Shown in pieces: positions 1-8,695 of a DNA stretch of 64,000 nucleotides. The stretch covers positions 1 to 64,000 of the forward strand of contig JAFDYG010000452.1 in the NCBI GenBank assembly GCA_018267545.1, in the 5' to 3' direction. The translations under genes and the position numbers were made by a program. Origin of the DNA: Bacteroidota bacterium. Lineage in GTDB: Bacteria > Bacteroidota > Bacteroidia > Chitinophagales > Chitinophagaceae. The notes beneath the pieces are model-generated. The model was not told the DNA's origin, did not search any database, and saw only the letters and a program-made list of their open reading frames with translations. The stretch's first letter is position 1; every line of letters begins with the position of its first letter.

Positions 1-1002
1 AACCGGCTAATCGTATCCCGCGCCCGTTCGGACGCATTTGCGGCTTTCAAGCAGGATGTATTGGCTTCCGGGGTGGTCAGCAACCTGACCCGTTCGGCAA
101 ACCCGCAGACAGACCCGAACGAACACCTGACAATCGACAATTGGCCCGGGCGGCAGCCAAACGAACCTTTATCGCTCGCGGTGAACGCCGTTGGCGATTC
201 CGACTATTTCCGGACGCTGGATATCGGTTTTGCCATGGGAAATAACTTCAAAGGCAATGAAGCCGCAGATTCGATCAGCGCGATCCTCAACGAAACTGCC
301 GTACGTCGGATGCGGTTGAAACAGCCGCTGAACCAATACCTCGACTGCTCGTTCCACGGCGCCCCTCACCGGTTGCGGATAGTTGGCGTAGTGAAGGACG
401 CACTGACACAAAATCCCTTTGCCGCAGCGGAACCTGCCCTATTTCTCTATCAACCCACCTGGTCCTGGCAATACACGATTCGGCTCGCGCCAACGGTATC
501 CACGTACACGGCATTGGCGAAGCTGAAGACCATTTGCGAAAAATATAACCCGGATTATCCCTTTGCCTATAGCTTCGTCGACGAAAGCTACACATCGAAA
601 TTTGCCATGGAGATGCTGATCGGACGGCTGGCGGGAGTGTTCGCCGCTCTGGCGATCTTTATCTCCTGTCTGGGGCTTTTTGGATTGGCCGCCTATACCG
701 CCGAGCAGCGTACCCGGGAGATTGGCATCCGCAAAGTGCTGGGAGCGTCAGTAGGTCAGGTGCTGGTGATGTTGTCAGGCGATTTTATCGTACTGGTAGG
801 TATCAGCTGTTTGATTGCGGCGCCCGTGGCATATTACTTACTTCACCAGTGGCTGGCGGGATATTACTATCGGATCACCATCAGCCCGCTTGTATTTGTC
901 ATAGCAGCCGCAACCGCGCTTGTCATTACGGCCCTGACGGTGGGATTTCAGTCCATAAGATCGGCATTGATGAATCCCGTTCGGTCGTTACGCAGTGAAT
1001 AA
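1..1002 (+). CDS. ABC transporter permease, FtsX/MacB type (5' end outside window)
   Basis: The reading frame is already open at base 1, so only the C-terminal part (about 333 residues) is present. The last 130 residues hold three hydrophobic segments and the signature RTREIGIRKVLGAS in the loop after the first of them, which marks the FtsX-like permease domain of MacB-type exporters. The residues before it form the periplasmic domain. In Bacteroidota such proteins are usually about 800 residues with two FtsX repeats, and several paralogues often occur in a row as macrolide or lipoprotein exporter-like permeases without an attached ATPase. The substrate cannot be told. It ends 6 nt before a convergent gene with no visible terminator between them. 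Confidence 0.9.
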   Translation, partial: NRLIVSRARSDAFAAFKQDVLASGVVSNLTRSANPQTDPNEHLTIDNWPGRQPNEPLSLAVNAVGDSDYFRTLDIGFAMGNNFKGNEAADSISAILNETAVRRMRLKQPLNQYLDCSFHGAPHRLRIVGVVKDALTQNPFAAAEPALFLYQPTWSWQYTIRLAPTVSTYTALAKLKTICEKYNPDYPFAYSFVDESYTSKFAMEMLIGRLAGVFAALAIFISCLGLFGLAAYTAEQRTREIGIRKVLGASVGQVLVMLSGDFIVLVGISCLIAAPVAYYLLHQWLAGYYYRITISPLVFVIAAATALVITALTVGFQSIRSALMNPVRSLRSE

Positions 1003-1008
1003 TAGCAT

Positions 1009-1572
1009 TTAGGAAAGAGCCTTCTGCAACCTCGCCCTCGTCTTTTCAAGATCGAAATAATTCGCATTCCATCCTTGCCCAACAGGCAGCTTGAGCCACT
1101 GGCGCATCTCCTCATGCCCTGGCTGACCGGCAAATTTCATGACACGTTTCAGCCGATAATATCCACCAGCACCACCACAATCTTCAGGAGGACAAGCCCC
1201 CTTACCATCGATACAATCGGCATTCGTAAGCTGCTGATCCGTTATTCCCTCCAGGGTTATACTATGAAACCAATCGTCACCGAAATCATAGATATAAGCA
1301 AATTTCTGCTCAAGCTCCGTAAAGATCTCATTGACCTTCGTCTTTTTACAATCGAGGTATTCACCGTCGGTCCGATTGCCGGCCATAGTAATAAGAGGCT
1401 GCGAGCCATGGTCCCCGGGACAGAACTGAAACAAATGCCGGTTTTTCCAACCAAATACAGCCTGGATAACCAGGTGCAGACGATAGAAGGTGAAATCCTC
1501 CGGCACGATTACTTTTCTCCAGACGAGCGGACTATTTGTCTCGGTTAACTTAATATCGAATTGAAATGCCAT
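1009..1572 (-). CDS. Plasmid pRiA4b ORF-3-like family protein
   Basis: 187 residues. The opening pattern (WRKVIVPEDFTFYRLHLVIQ), the central YDFGDDWFHSI and the CPPEDCGG stretch near residue 127 are the hallmark motifs of the PRiA4_ORF3 family. The conserved Cys and Asp residues suggest metal binding, but no biochemical function is established for the family, which is found both on chromosomes and near mobile elements. It stands alone, convergent with the permease and divergent from the SDR gene. The 223 nt between it and the SDR hold no further gene that I can see. Confidence 0.88.
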   Translation of the reverse strand: MAFQFDIKLTETNSPLVWRKVIVPEDFTFYRLHLVIQAVFGWKNRHLFQFCPGDHGSQPLITMAGNRTDGEYLDCKKTKVNEIFTELEQKFAYIYDFGDDWFHSITLEGITDQQLTNADCIDGKGACPPEDCGGAGGYYRLKRVMKFAGQPGHEEMRQWLKLPVGQGWNANYFDLEKTRARLQKALS

Positions 1573-1795
1573 AGGCTAATATACTCACTTAAGTAGACTA
1601 ATCAGGCTAACGCTTATAAACTTTGGTAACACAAACAGGCTCGTTTGTCCATTATTCAATAGGCGCTCATCAGAAATATAATAACACCGATCACTCAGGT
1701 TATTTTGTCCGCTATTCCATATGGTTGAAATTTGATTTTGATAGCAAGCACGAATCAACAGCACAATCAATTTTTAACAATCAAATTTCAACATT

Positions 1796-2608
1796 ATGCC
1801 CAAAAGCAAAACGATCCTGATAACCGGTGCAGGCACTGGTCTTGGGGAAGGAACCGCTATCGGACTAGCCAAGCTAGGCCACAAAGTCATCGCAGGAGTA
1901 CACATTTACCCACAAGCGACCGCTCTGCGTAAAAAAGCAAAAGAGCTCGGCCTCGAAGACAACCTACAGGTGGAAAGACTCGATATTTTAGACCCCTATG
2001 ATGTAAATAATGCGCTGAGATGGGATATCGACATCCTGCTCAATAATGCAGGTATCGGAGAAACAGGACCCGTGTTCGAAACACCCATAGAACTGGTACA
2101 CAAAAATTTCGAAACAAATTTCTTCGCTCCTTTGGCCTTGTCTCAAAAGTTTATCGCAAAATTCATCAAAGCGAAAAAGAAAGGCAAGATCATCTTCGTC
2201 TCTTCCATGGGCGGACTATTTCTACCCGCCCATTTCGGCGTCTATTGTTCCACTAAGCATGCGCTGGAAGCAATAGCCGAATCATTACAGAAGGAATTGA
2301 AGAAATATGGCATCCAGGTACAAACGATAAATCCCGGAGCGTTCACCACCGGCTTCAATGAAACGATGCTCGAAACATCTTTCCGCTGGCTGGACGATGA
2401 AGTAAATTTCACCAAAAAAGCAGATCTGAAAGCGGAAATCGAGGCACAGCTCGATTCACCCGACTGGAAGCTGGTCCCTCAGGACATGATCGACGCCATG
2501 GTGAAGATAGTCCCATCGGAAACCGGAAAGTTCAGAAATGTGTATCCGCAATTTGTGGAAGACATGCTCAAGGACAGCATGGCGAAAGCATGGGACAATC
2601 CTATTTAG
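1796..2608 (+). CDS. SDR family NAD(P)-dependent oxidoreductase
   Basis: 270 residues, a classical short-chain dehydrogenase. The Rossmann motif TGAGTGLG (10-17), NNAG (83-86), a catalytic Ser at 136/137 and YCSTK (Tyr150, Lys154) are all in place, so the enzyme should be active. The cofactor preference and substrate are not clear. The C-terminal part, after residue 180, is charged and may form a lid. It is a single-gene unit: preceded by an empty 223-nt spacer and followed 10 nt after the stop by a perfect terminator hairpin. Confidence 0.92.
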   Translation: MPKSKTILITGAGTGLGEGTAIGLAKLGHKVIAGVHIYPQATALRKKAKELGLEDNLQVERLDILDPYDVNNALRWDIDILLNNAGIGETGPVFETPIELVHKNFETNFFAPLALSQKFIAKFIKAKKKGKIIFVSSMGGLFLPAHFGVYCSTKHALEAIAESLQKELKKYGIQVQTINPGAFTTGFNETMLETSFRWLDDEVNFTKKADLKAEIEAQLDSPDWKLVPQDMIDAMVKIVPSETGKFRNVYPQFVEDMLKDSMAKAWDNPI

Positions 2609-2618
2609 ATCCCTTATC

Positions 2619-2652
2619 ATACAGGCTAACCCAGGAGGTTAGCCTGTATTTT
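2619..2652 (+). terminator. Rho-independent terminator after the SDR gene
   Basis: A perfect 13-bp inverted repeat (ATACAGGCTAACC, loop CAGGA, then its complement) is followed by a short T run. It begins 10 nt after the SDR stop codon, which fits an intrinsic terminator. Confidence 0.8.
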
Positions 2653-2686
2653 AGGCCCATTACCAAAATATCACTAAACTTGGGCC

Positions 2687-3082
2687 ATGAAACGTCTCAT
2701 CCTCTCTCCCCTACTTTTACTCCCCTTCTTATCCTACTCCCAATGTACCGGCCTAAGAAACGGCACAGTCTTCACCCGATCACCGGACAAGCACGAGCCG
2801 TACAGGATTACGATTAATGGCCCGATACTAATTCAAACCAACCTGGTCACAAGCGACTCGACCGTCTGGAACATCCATTGGGTAGACAGCTGCGGCTTTA
2901 TCATGAGATTCATATCAGGAAACGACTCATTAAAAAAAGCACAGCAATATTATTTAAAGAAACATACGATAGCGCTAAAGATCGATGAGGTCACCGCAAA
3001 TTACTATCTCTACAAGGCCTACAGAGACCGAATCGGACATCGCCAGTACGCGCGTGACACATTGTGGATGCAACCGCACTAA
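2687..3082 (+). CDS. Small secreted protein of unknown function
   Basis: 131 residues. The N terminus MKRLILSPLLLLPFLSYSQC is a clear signal peptide with cleavage likely near residue 18; the Cys there might also be read as a weak lipobox. The mature part is about 110 residues, polar, with several Tyr-rich stretches near residues 90-110. I do not recognise a family. It starts 35 nt after the terminator of the SDR gene and ends 10 nt from the convergent GH127 stop. Confidence 0.65.
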   Translation: MKRLILSPLLLLPFLSYSQCTGLRNGTVFTRSPDKHEPYRITINGPILIQTNLVTSDSTVWNIHWVDSCGFIMRFISGNDSLKKAQQYYLKKHTIALKIDEVTANYYLYKAYRDRIGHRQYARDTLWMQPH

Positions 3083-3092
3083 ACACTGAATC

Positions 3093-5120
3093 TTATTTCA
3101 CCGTCGGAAAAGCGACGATACGTACTTTTGTAAACCCATATGGAACCAATGTGACCCGTTCCAGCCGCTCGTCGACTCGCCCCTTGTAGAGCCCTTCGCG
3201 TGAGGTAACCGGTTCAGGCGCGACATCGTTGACAATCGTCCAGTCCGGGATCTTTCGGGCCGGAGCGCTCAGCTCTATCGGGGCCTGTTCCAGATTCCAA
3301 TTGAAGTCCGCAGAGACTGGCTTTACCTGTCTTACCGTAATCATTTTACCGGGTTGTGCAACCGCGCTGTCCGTCAGTCCGTAGTTCCAGTCACTGGTAG
3401 AAAATACGCTAAAATAGTCGCCCTCTTTTTCATCTCTACCCTTCTCCCAGCGTTCCCCAAGCTTGAGGGCATAAACCAGGGGACCGCGCTCCACCGCACG
3501 GGAATTTCTCCCCCACTCCGAAACCTCGACCTGCATCGGCAGCTCTAGGCGAATGACATCGCCCGCATTCCATCTGCGGTCGATCGTCACCAGCTTGCCC
3601 CCGTCAGCATCCTTCACCGCCCTACCGTTCACTGTAAGAACGGCCTGTTTACACCAGCCGGGGATGCGAAGAACGATCGGAAAAGAAACAGGCTTTGCTG
3701 TCTGGATAGTAAAGGTGATAGTATTGTCGAAAGGGTAATCGGTCGTTTCCCGGATGGTCACCGGCTCGCCAGCGCTGCCCACCTTTGTCGTTATATTGTT
3801 GGGGGCGTAAGCCAGGGCGGCCAGGCCCCCGCCAGACGTTCCATACCATAAATGGGTTGCGAACTTGGCCCATCCCTGGTGCATATTCGCCAGACAGCAG
3901 GTATAGCCGCTGCGCATTCCGAGCACATTATTCATGCCGCGCTCGAAAGGCAAGGAAAAATTAAATACGCCTCGTTTGATATTGACCTGGTTGGCTACCT
4001 GGAAATATTGCTTGCAATTGTAATCATCTGTGGTTTGGGCGGGCAGCGCATTGAATGCAATGCGTTCGATCGCATCCATATACGGCACTTCGCCGGTGAC
4101 GGCCACGGTCGTTTCCAGCGCATACATGGCCTCCGTGATCGCACAAAGCTCTGTCCCCTGCTCGGGGGCATTACCATGCAAATCCTCGTCGGCCGAGAAC
4201 ATGCCATTAGGCAGGCCGTGCAGTGTCATAAGGTCTTTAAAGCCGGTATGGATGGCATCCAGGTATTTCTTTTCGCCCGTACGCTCGTAATGCACGGCAG
4301 GGTCTTTCAATCCCATGGCCACATTAACCCCATGCCGCGACATCCAGTCCTCATTATTCTGATGCGCCGCGGCGTTGATCACCCAGCTGCGGCCATTGAA
4401 CCACGCGCTCCATGGAGCCGACTGGGATTGAATAAGCGTCGCCAACGCAAGGAGCTTTGGGTCTTTTGTAATGGTATATAGCCACTGCGCCGTCAGCACA
4501 TTGTCTTGTCCACGGTAGGTAGCCCACTGTGTCCAGTGACCTAGCGGCGCTGCTTTCAACGCCTGTAGCTGGTAATGAAAATACCGGGTCATAAACGGAA
4601 CCACCCGCGTGTCGTGCGTGGACAGGTAATACTGCTGAATCACCTTGAGCATGACCATCTTCGGCCACCAGTCCTCGCCCTGGACAGCATGGGCGACATC
4701 CACCGCCTGACCGGTCTCCCTTTCCCAGCGCGTAACCGGCCCGAAATACCCGGAAGGCCTTTGACGAGCGATCGACCAATCTACATATCGCTTCACTTTC
4801 GCTTTCATAACGGTATCATCCAGCAGATACGCCAACGGAACGGCGCCGTCCAGCCAGTAGGGCGTCTCCTCCCAGCCATCCCCTTTGCCGCCCAGCCAGC
4901 CGTTATCATTCTTTACTTTACCATAAACCTCGTCGAGATGCCCTGTCGTCCCGGCGCGCATGATTTCCAGCTGGCGCAACAGCCAGCCCTGAGGCTTGAT
5001 TACATTGGGCGCTAATTCATAATAACGGGCCGGATGTTTCAAACCCACAACGGATTGTGCGGGTGAAGAAGAATACAGAAATACGATAAGGACGGTGCAA
5101 AAAAGAGATTTCGATATCAT
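3093..5120 (-). CDS. Glycoside hydrolase family 127-type (DUF1680) beta-L-arabinofuranosidase
   Basis: 675 residues, starting at the ATG that overlaps the sulfatase stop by one base (TAATG); an upstream in-frame start would add 16 residues that do not look like a signal peptide, whereas MISKSLFCTVLIVFLYSSSPAQ does. The central (alpha/alpha)6 barrel carries the TCCLANMHQGW motif with Cys408 and Cys409; GH127 enzymes use a Cys nucleophile in a zinc-bound cluster here. ELCAITEAMYALET holds the likely acid Glu. Known GH127 members remove beta-L-arabinofuranose, and one acts on aceric acid of rhamnogalacturonan II. Last gene of the susC-susD-sulfatase operon, so it probably trims side chains of the imported glycan in the periplasm. 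Confidence 0.9.
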   Translation of the reverse strand: MISKSLFCTVLIVFLYSSSPAQSVVGLKHPARYYELAPNVIKPQGWLLRQLEIMRAGTTGHLDEVYGKVKNDNGWLGGKGDGWEETPYWLDGAVPLAYLLDDTVMKAKVKRYVDWSIARQRPSGYFGPVTRWERETGQAVDVAHAVQGEDWWPKMVMLKVIQQYYLSTHDTRVVPFMTRYFHYQLQALKAAPLGHWTQWATYRGQDNVLTAQWLYTITKDPKLLALATLIQSQSAPWSAWFNGRSWVINAAAHQNNEDWMSRHGVNVAMGLKDPAVHYERTGEKKYLDAIHTGFKDLMTLHGLPNGMFSADEDLHGNAPEQGTELCAITEAMYALETTVAVTGEVPYMDAIERIAFNALPAQTTDDYNCKQYFQVANQVNIKRGVFNFSLPFERGMNNVLGMRSGYTCCLANMHQGWAKFATHLWYGTSGGGLAALAYAPNNITTKVGSAGEPVTIRETTDYPFDNTITFTIQTAKPVSFPIVLRIPGWCKQAVLTVNGRAVKDADGGKLVTIDRRWNAGDVIRLELPMQVEVSEWGRNSRAVERGPLVYALKLGERWEKGRDEKEGDYFSVFSTSDWNYGLTDSAVAQPGKMITVRQVKPVSADFNWNLEQAPIELSAPARKIPDWTIVNDVAPEPVTSREGLYKGRVDERLERVTLVPYGFTKVRIVAFPTVK

Positions 5121-6736
5121 TATGACTTTTTTATCGGATAAGGTCGGACGCCGGTACGGGCAGCCCATTGCTCATATTTTTTTAATAATGTAGCCTTTTT
5201 CTCCGGGAATTTTCCGGAAAGATCGTGCATTTCATAAGGATCGCTGGATAGGTCATACAACGCCCATTGTTTGGTCGCCGGCTCCAGCACCAGCTTCATA
5301 TTTCCTTCACGGTACGCTTTGTTGCCGATATGTTCCCAGGCCAGATCGCGCTGCCCGGCGACGAGGACGCCCGGATGCTCCAATGCAGCCCGCAGGCTGA
5401 TGCCTTCTTCCGGCGAGATGGTCCGGCCGTTAAAGGTACGAGGGTAACGACCTCCGGCAATATCGACCAGGGTCGGCATAAGGTCGATGATATGCCCCAC
5501 CTGTGTCGAAAAGCTGCCGGGATGATCGATATGCCCCGGCCAATGTACGATGAACGGAGTAGCGATGCCGCCCTGGTGCACAAACTTCTTATACAGTCTG
5601 AACGGCACGTTGCTGACATTAGCCCAGCACTGACCCTGGCTGACCGACCAACCGCCTTCATGCTTCCAATCCTCGTAGTTCTTGATACGGTATTTGTCGA
5701 AGTTCAGTCCGAAATTCCCTTCTTCCGCCGAGCAGCCGTTGTCCGAGAGAAAAATAATGACGGTGTTATCCATCTGACGGGTTGAATCCAGGTAGTTCAG
5801 CACACGGCCGATATTTCGGTCCATGACATCCACCTGTGCGGCATAGATAGCACGGCGAAAATCCATTTCATTTTGATCGTCGGCCGAAAGGGAGTCCCAT
5901 CGGGGATTTTCCGATGGAGAAAGAGCCGAACCCGCAGGAACCAGTCCCATCTCCTTCATGCGTTTGAACTTTTCCTCCCTCAGTCGGTCCCAGCCCATTT
6001 TATATTTGCCGACATATTTTTTTATGACGCTGTCCGGCGCTTCCAGCGGGAAGTGCGGTGAGTTATAGGCAAGATATAGGAAAAAGGGGTTGTCGGTATG
6101 CCTCGCCTGTTTCAAAAAAGATAACGCATAATCGGTAAATGCATCCGTGGTATACCATTCCTTTTCGGGGTTGAGCGTATTCACCGGCCTGGCCGTACTG
6201 GGGATCAGCTGGCTCCCATTCAGGTAGACCTCGCAGCCTGGCAGGACTTTGTAATAGCTATCTACGTGCTTGTTGATTCCGTAGAATTTCTGGAAGCCAC
6301 GATCGGTCGGCCATTGGCCTTCGGCGTGGCCAACATGCCACTTGCCGCTCATCAGGGTCTGATAGCCGGCCTGGCCCAGGGTTTCAGCCAGCGTAACCGT
6401 ATTGCTGTCGAGATAACCGCGGTAGCCGGGGCCATCATTGGCATAAACCATATCTCCGATGCCCGCTTCGTGCGGAAACAGGCCGGTCAGCAAGCTCGCA
6501 CGCGAAGGACAGCAACGGCCATTATTGTAAAAGTTGAGAAAACGGACGCCCCCCGCCGCCAGCTTGTCGAGGTTGGGTGTCTGCAATTCGCCACCATAGC
6601 AGCCAATATCGGAATAGCCCAGGTCGTCGGCCAGGATAAGGACGATATTGGGACGAGGTTTTGCGGTCGATTGCCCCTGGCACCAGCAAGCCGCAAGCAA
6701 TAGGACCAAAGACGGTATCAGCCATTTGTATTTCAT
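5120..6736 (-). CDS. Arylsulfatase-type sulfatase (lipoprotein)
   Basis: 538 residues. The leader ends in LLLAAC, a plausible lipobox with Cys17. The metal-binding DD (37-38) in LADDLG and the formylglycine signature CCPSRASLLTG (Cys75 is the residue converted by the maturation enzyme) are intact. KWHVGH and the later DNGCS segment also match the S1 family. It would hydrolyse sulfate esters on a sugar, which makes the glycan targeted by this locus probably sulfated, or the enzyme may be an S1 relative with broader esterase use. The gene follows susD directly once the intron is removed (13 nt from the restored stop codon) and overlaps the GH127 gene by one base. No anaerobic sulfatase-maturating enzyme is seen in the window. 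Confidence 0.92.
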   Translation of the reverse strand: MKYKWLIPSLVLLLAACWCQGQSTAKPRPNIVLILADDLGYSDIGCYGGELQTPNLDKLAAGGVRFLNFYNNGRCCPSRASLLTGLFPHEAGIGDMVYANDGPGYRGYLDSNTVTLAETLGQAGYQTLMSGKWHVGHAEGQWPTDRGFQKFYGINKHVDSYYKVLPGCEVYLNGSQLIPSTARPVNTLNPEKEWYTTDAFTDYALSFLKQARHTDNPFFLYLAYNSPHFPLEAPDSVIKKYVGKYKMGWDRLREEKFKRMKEMGLVPAGSALSPSENPRWDSLSADDQNEMDFRRAIYAAQVDVMDRNIGRVLNYLDSTRQMDNTVIIFLSDNGCSAEEGNFGLNFDKYRIKNYEDWKHEGGWSVSQGQCWANVSNVPFRLYKKFVHQGGIATPFIVHWPGHIDHPGSFSTQVGHIIDLMPTLVDIAGGRYPRTFNGRTISPEEGISLRAALEHPGVLVAGQRDLAWEHIGNKAYREGNMKLVLEPATKQWALYDLSSDPYEMHDLSGKFPEKKATLLKKYEQWAARTGVRPYPIKKS

Positions 6737-6790
6737 AATCTTTCGGCGTTATAGAGTAGAGACAGGGATTTGCCCTGCCCCCCTTCTTCT

Positions 6791-6821
6791 AACCGTGCGA
6801 GCGGTTTTCCCGCACACGGCT
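6791..6821 (-). ncRNA. Group II intron domain V
   Basis: The minus strand reads AGCCGTGTGCGG, GAAA, then ACCGCTCGCACGGTT: a long hairpin with a GNRA-type tetraloop and a two-base bulge on the 3' side. This is the typical size and shape of the catalytic domain V, with the AGC triad at its 5' base. Confidence 0.9.
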
Positions 6822-6846
6822 ATCTTGTAAAATTCGTCTTGGGCAT

Positions 6847-8202
6847 TCACAGTGCCTTTACGTCTAAGCATTTATATAAGTTTATCAATCCGTGTTCACA
6901 GATGAACTTCTTATAGGCACTTTGGCGATAGTGCCTGCTTTGGCCGTTCTGGCTCTTGCGCCTAAAACTTCTGTATATTGTTTCTCCAAGGTATCCGGCC
7001 AACCGGTCCAGCGTCGTGTACATTTGGCTCACTCCACTGATCTTGTAGTAATTCATCCAACCCCGTAGCTTTGTATTTAGTTGCTTAACATACACTGCCG
7101 GCTTGGTGTGGCGACTTATCTTCATGATCGTCTTGATCGTCTGCCGCATGCGTTTCTCCGATTTCTTCGATGGCAGGATATTCCAGAATTTATTCCGGAA
7201 CCCTTTGTAAGGCGTCCGTGCATAGCGCACCGTAAAGCCTAAAAAGTCCATCGATTCTTTCCAGAGGTTTACACGTCTGCTTTTATCCCTATTTAGCCGT
7301 AGACCCATTCTTGAGAGGATTTGCTCCAACCTGTAGAGCACCTTTTCAGAGATCGTGCCGCCAAGCAATACAAAGTCGTCGCAGTATCGCACTATCCTCA
7401 CCCCTTCCTTCGCAAACTCGCTTTTCGGATTTTGTACGATCCGATCCAGCAGGTTCAGGTAGATATTGGCAAGCAAGGGTGACACCACTCCGCCCTGGGG
7501 AGTTCCCTTCCGATTTTTCTTTCCACCCGTGTATCTACCATCTTCCTCGATTGGGCTTTTCAGCCACTGTTCCAACAGTCCCAGCACCTGCTTATCCGCA
7601 ATGCGCTCCTGAACCGCGAGCATTAGCTTATCGTGGGGTATAGTATCGAAAAAGGCTTCCAGATCAGCATCGAACACCTGCGTCCGCTTCTCCTGTAAAT
7701 GTTCCTTGACCCGCTTCATCGCCTCTTTCGCGCTCCGCTTTGGTCTGAACCCAAAAGAGCATTCTGCAAAATCAGCTTCGAAGATTGGTTCTATCACCAT
7801 CTTACAAGACATTTGGACTACCCGGTCCCGAATCGTCGGTATCCCCAACGGTCTTTGTTTACCGTTGGCTTTGGGTATGTATACCCGTCTCACGGCCTGT
7901 GCCTTGTAGGCCCTGGCAGTCAGTTCATCTCTGATCTTACTTAGAAAGGGTATTATCCCTTCCTTCTCGATCATCGCAAACGTTATTCCGTCAACCCCCG
8001 CCGCACCGCCGTTGGCTCTTACTCTGTAATAGGCTTCCTCCAGAAAATACTCTAGCCGTATCTTGTCGTACAATACATAGAATTTAAACGTTTTGTCTTG
8101 TTTGGCCTTTTGATACAGTTTTCGCTGAAGCATACGTACCCGCTCATCGGTACTTTGTACCCATGTTCGACTGTTTTGTAGACTTGTGGTCAATGACTGC
8201 AT
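6847..8202 (-). CDS. ltrA: Group II intron reverse transcriptase/maturase
   Basis: 451 residues from the ATG at 8202, chosen because AAGGAG lies 6 nt before it; a start seven codons upstream has no such site. RT domains run from about residue 40 to 310: the finger motif with YIPKANGKQRPLGIPTIRDR, AECSFGFRPKRS, and the catalytic YCDD (instead of the more common YADD) in RYCDDFVLL. The thumb/maturase domain X follows, with LRGWMNYYKIS. There is no HNH endonuclease domain, so mobility would depend on reverse splicing into DNA and other primers. It is encoded inside domain IV of the intron and promotes its splicing. Confidence 0.93.
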   Translation of the reverse strand: MQSLTTSLQNSRTWVQSTDERVRMLQRKLYQKAKQDKTFKFYVLYDKIRLEYFLEEAYYRVRANGGAAGVDGITFAMIEKEGIIPFLSKIRDELTARAYKAQAVRRVYIPKANGKQRPLGIPTIRDRVVQMSCKMVIEPIFEADFAECSFGFRPKRSAKEAMKRVKEHLQEKRTQVFDADLEAFFDTIPHDKLMLAVQERIADKQVLGLLEQWLKSPIEEDGRYTGGKKNRKGTPQGGVVSPLLANIYLNLLDRIVQNPKSEFAKEGVRIVRYCDDFVLLGGTISEKVLYRLEQILSRMGLRLNRDKSRRVNLWKESMDFLGFTVRYARTPYKGFRNKFWNILPSKKSEKRMRQTIKTIMKISRHTKPAVYVKQLNTKLRGWMNYYKISGVSQMYTTLDRLAGYLGETIYRSFRRKSQNGQSRHYRQSAYKKFICEHGLINLYKCLDVKAL

Positions 8203-8695
8203 ACGTTTCTCCTTTAAAAACACTTTTACAACAATGCCCCTTCGCTACTGCAGGTTATGTTGTCCTGCAGATCATAGCTACGCTATGGGCATCTCTGACT
8301 TCTCTGCTGCCTCGGTATAACTTCGATCTGATCTTATATATACCCATTACCACTTGCCGGCGGCAACAGCAGAGATCTCCGATGTTCCGGATACAACCTT
8401 TTGTAGGAGCGCCATCACTTAAAACTCCGGTAGTCCTGTCGGTTCCTTCCCATTTTTCTTTCCTCCCCGACAGTGACAGGTTTCGCATATATTAACCAGC
8501 TAACCAACTACGACTTTTGTAACGAAGCTAGAACGTGTTCACGCCTCAAGCGGCATTACGGCTCACCTACTGATTTTAAAGAGCTTCAGTTGCATCCCTC
8601 GCGGGCTACCCCTGTCTTTCAATCTTCCTGTCCGAATGGGCAATTGACAGGGACGGACTTCCACCGCCTGGTTCCATCCAGCTTAGCATCGCGCA

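Noticed and set aside
2619-2649. Dyad with GCTAA and TTAGC arms, like the SOS-type operators
   Set aside because: The spacing between CTAA and TTAG is 9, not 5, and it follows a stop codon with a T run; it is a terminator.
8552-8558. TAATGCC in the intron as EBS1, pairing with GGTATTA
   Set aside because: Seven pairs with one G-U are possible, but it lies only about 140 nt into the intron; the TAATAT site at about 200 nt is better placed. Only RNA folding can decide.
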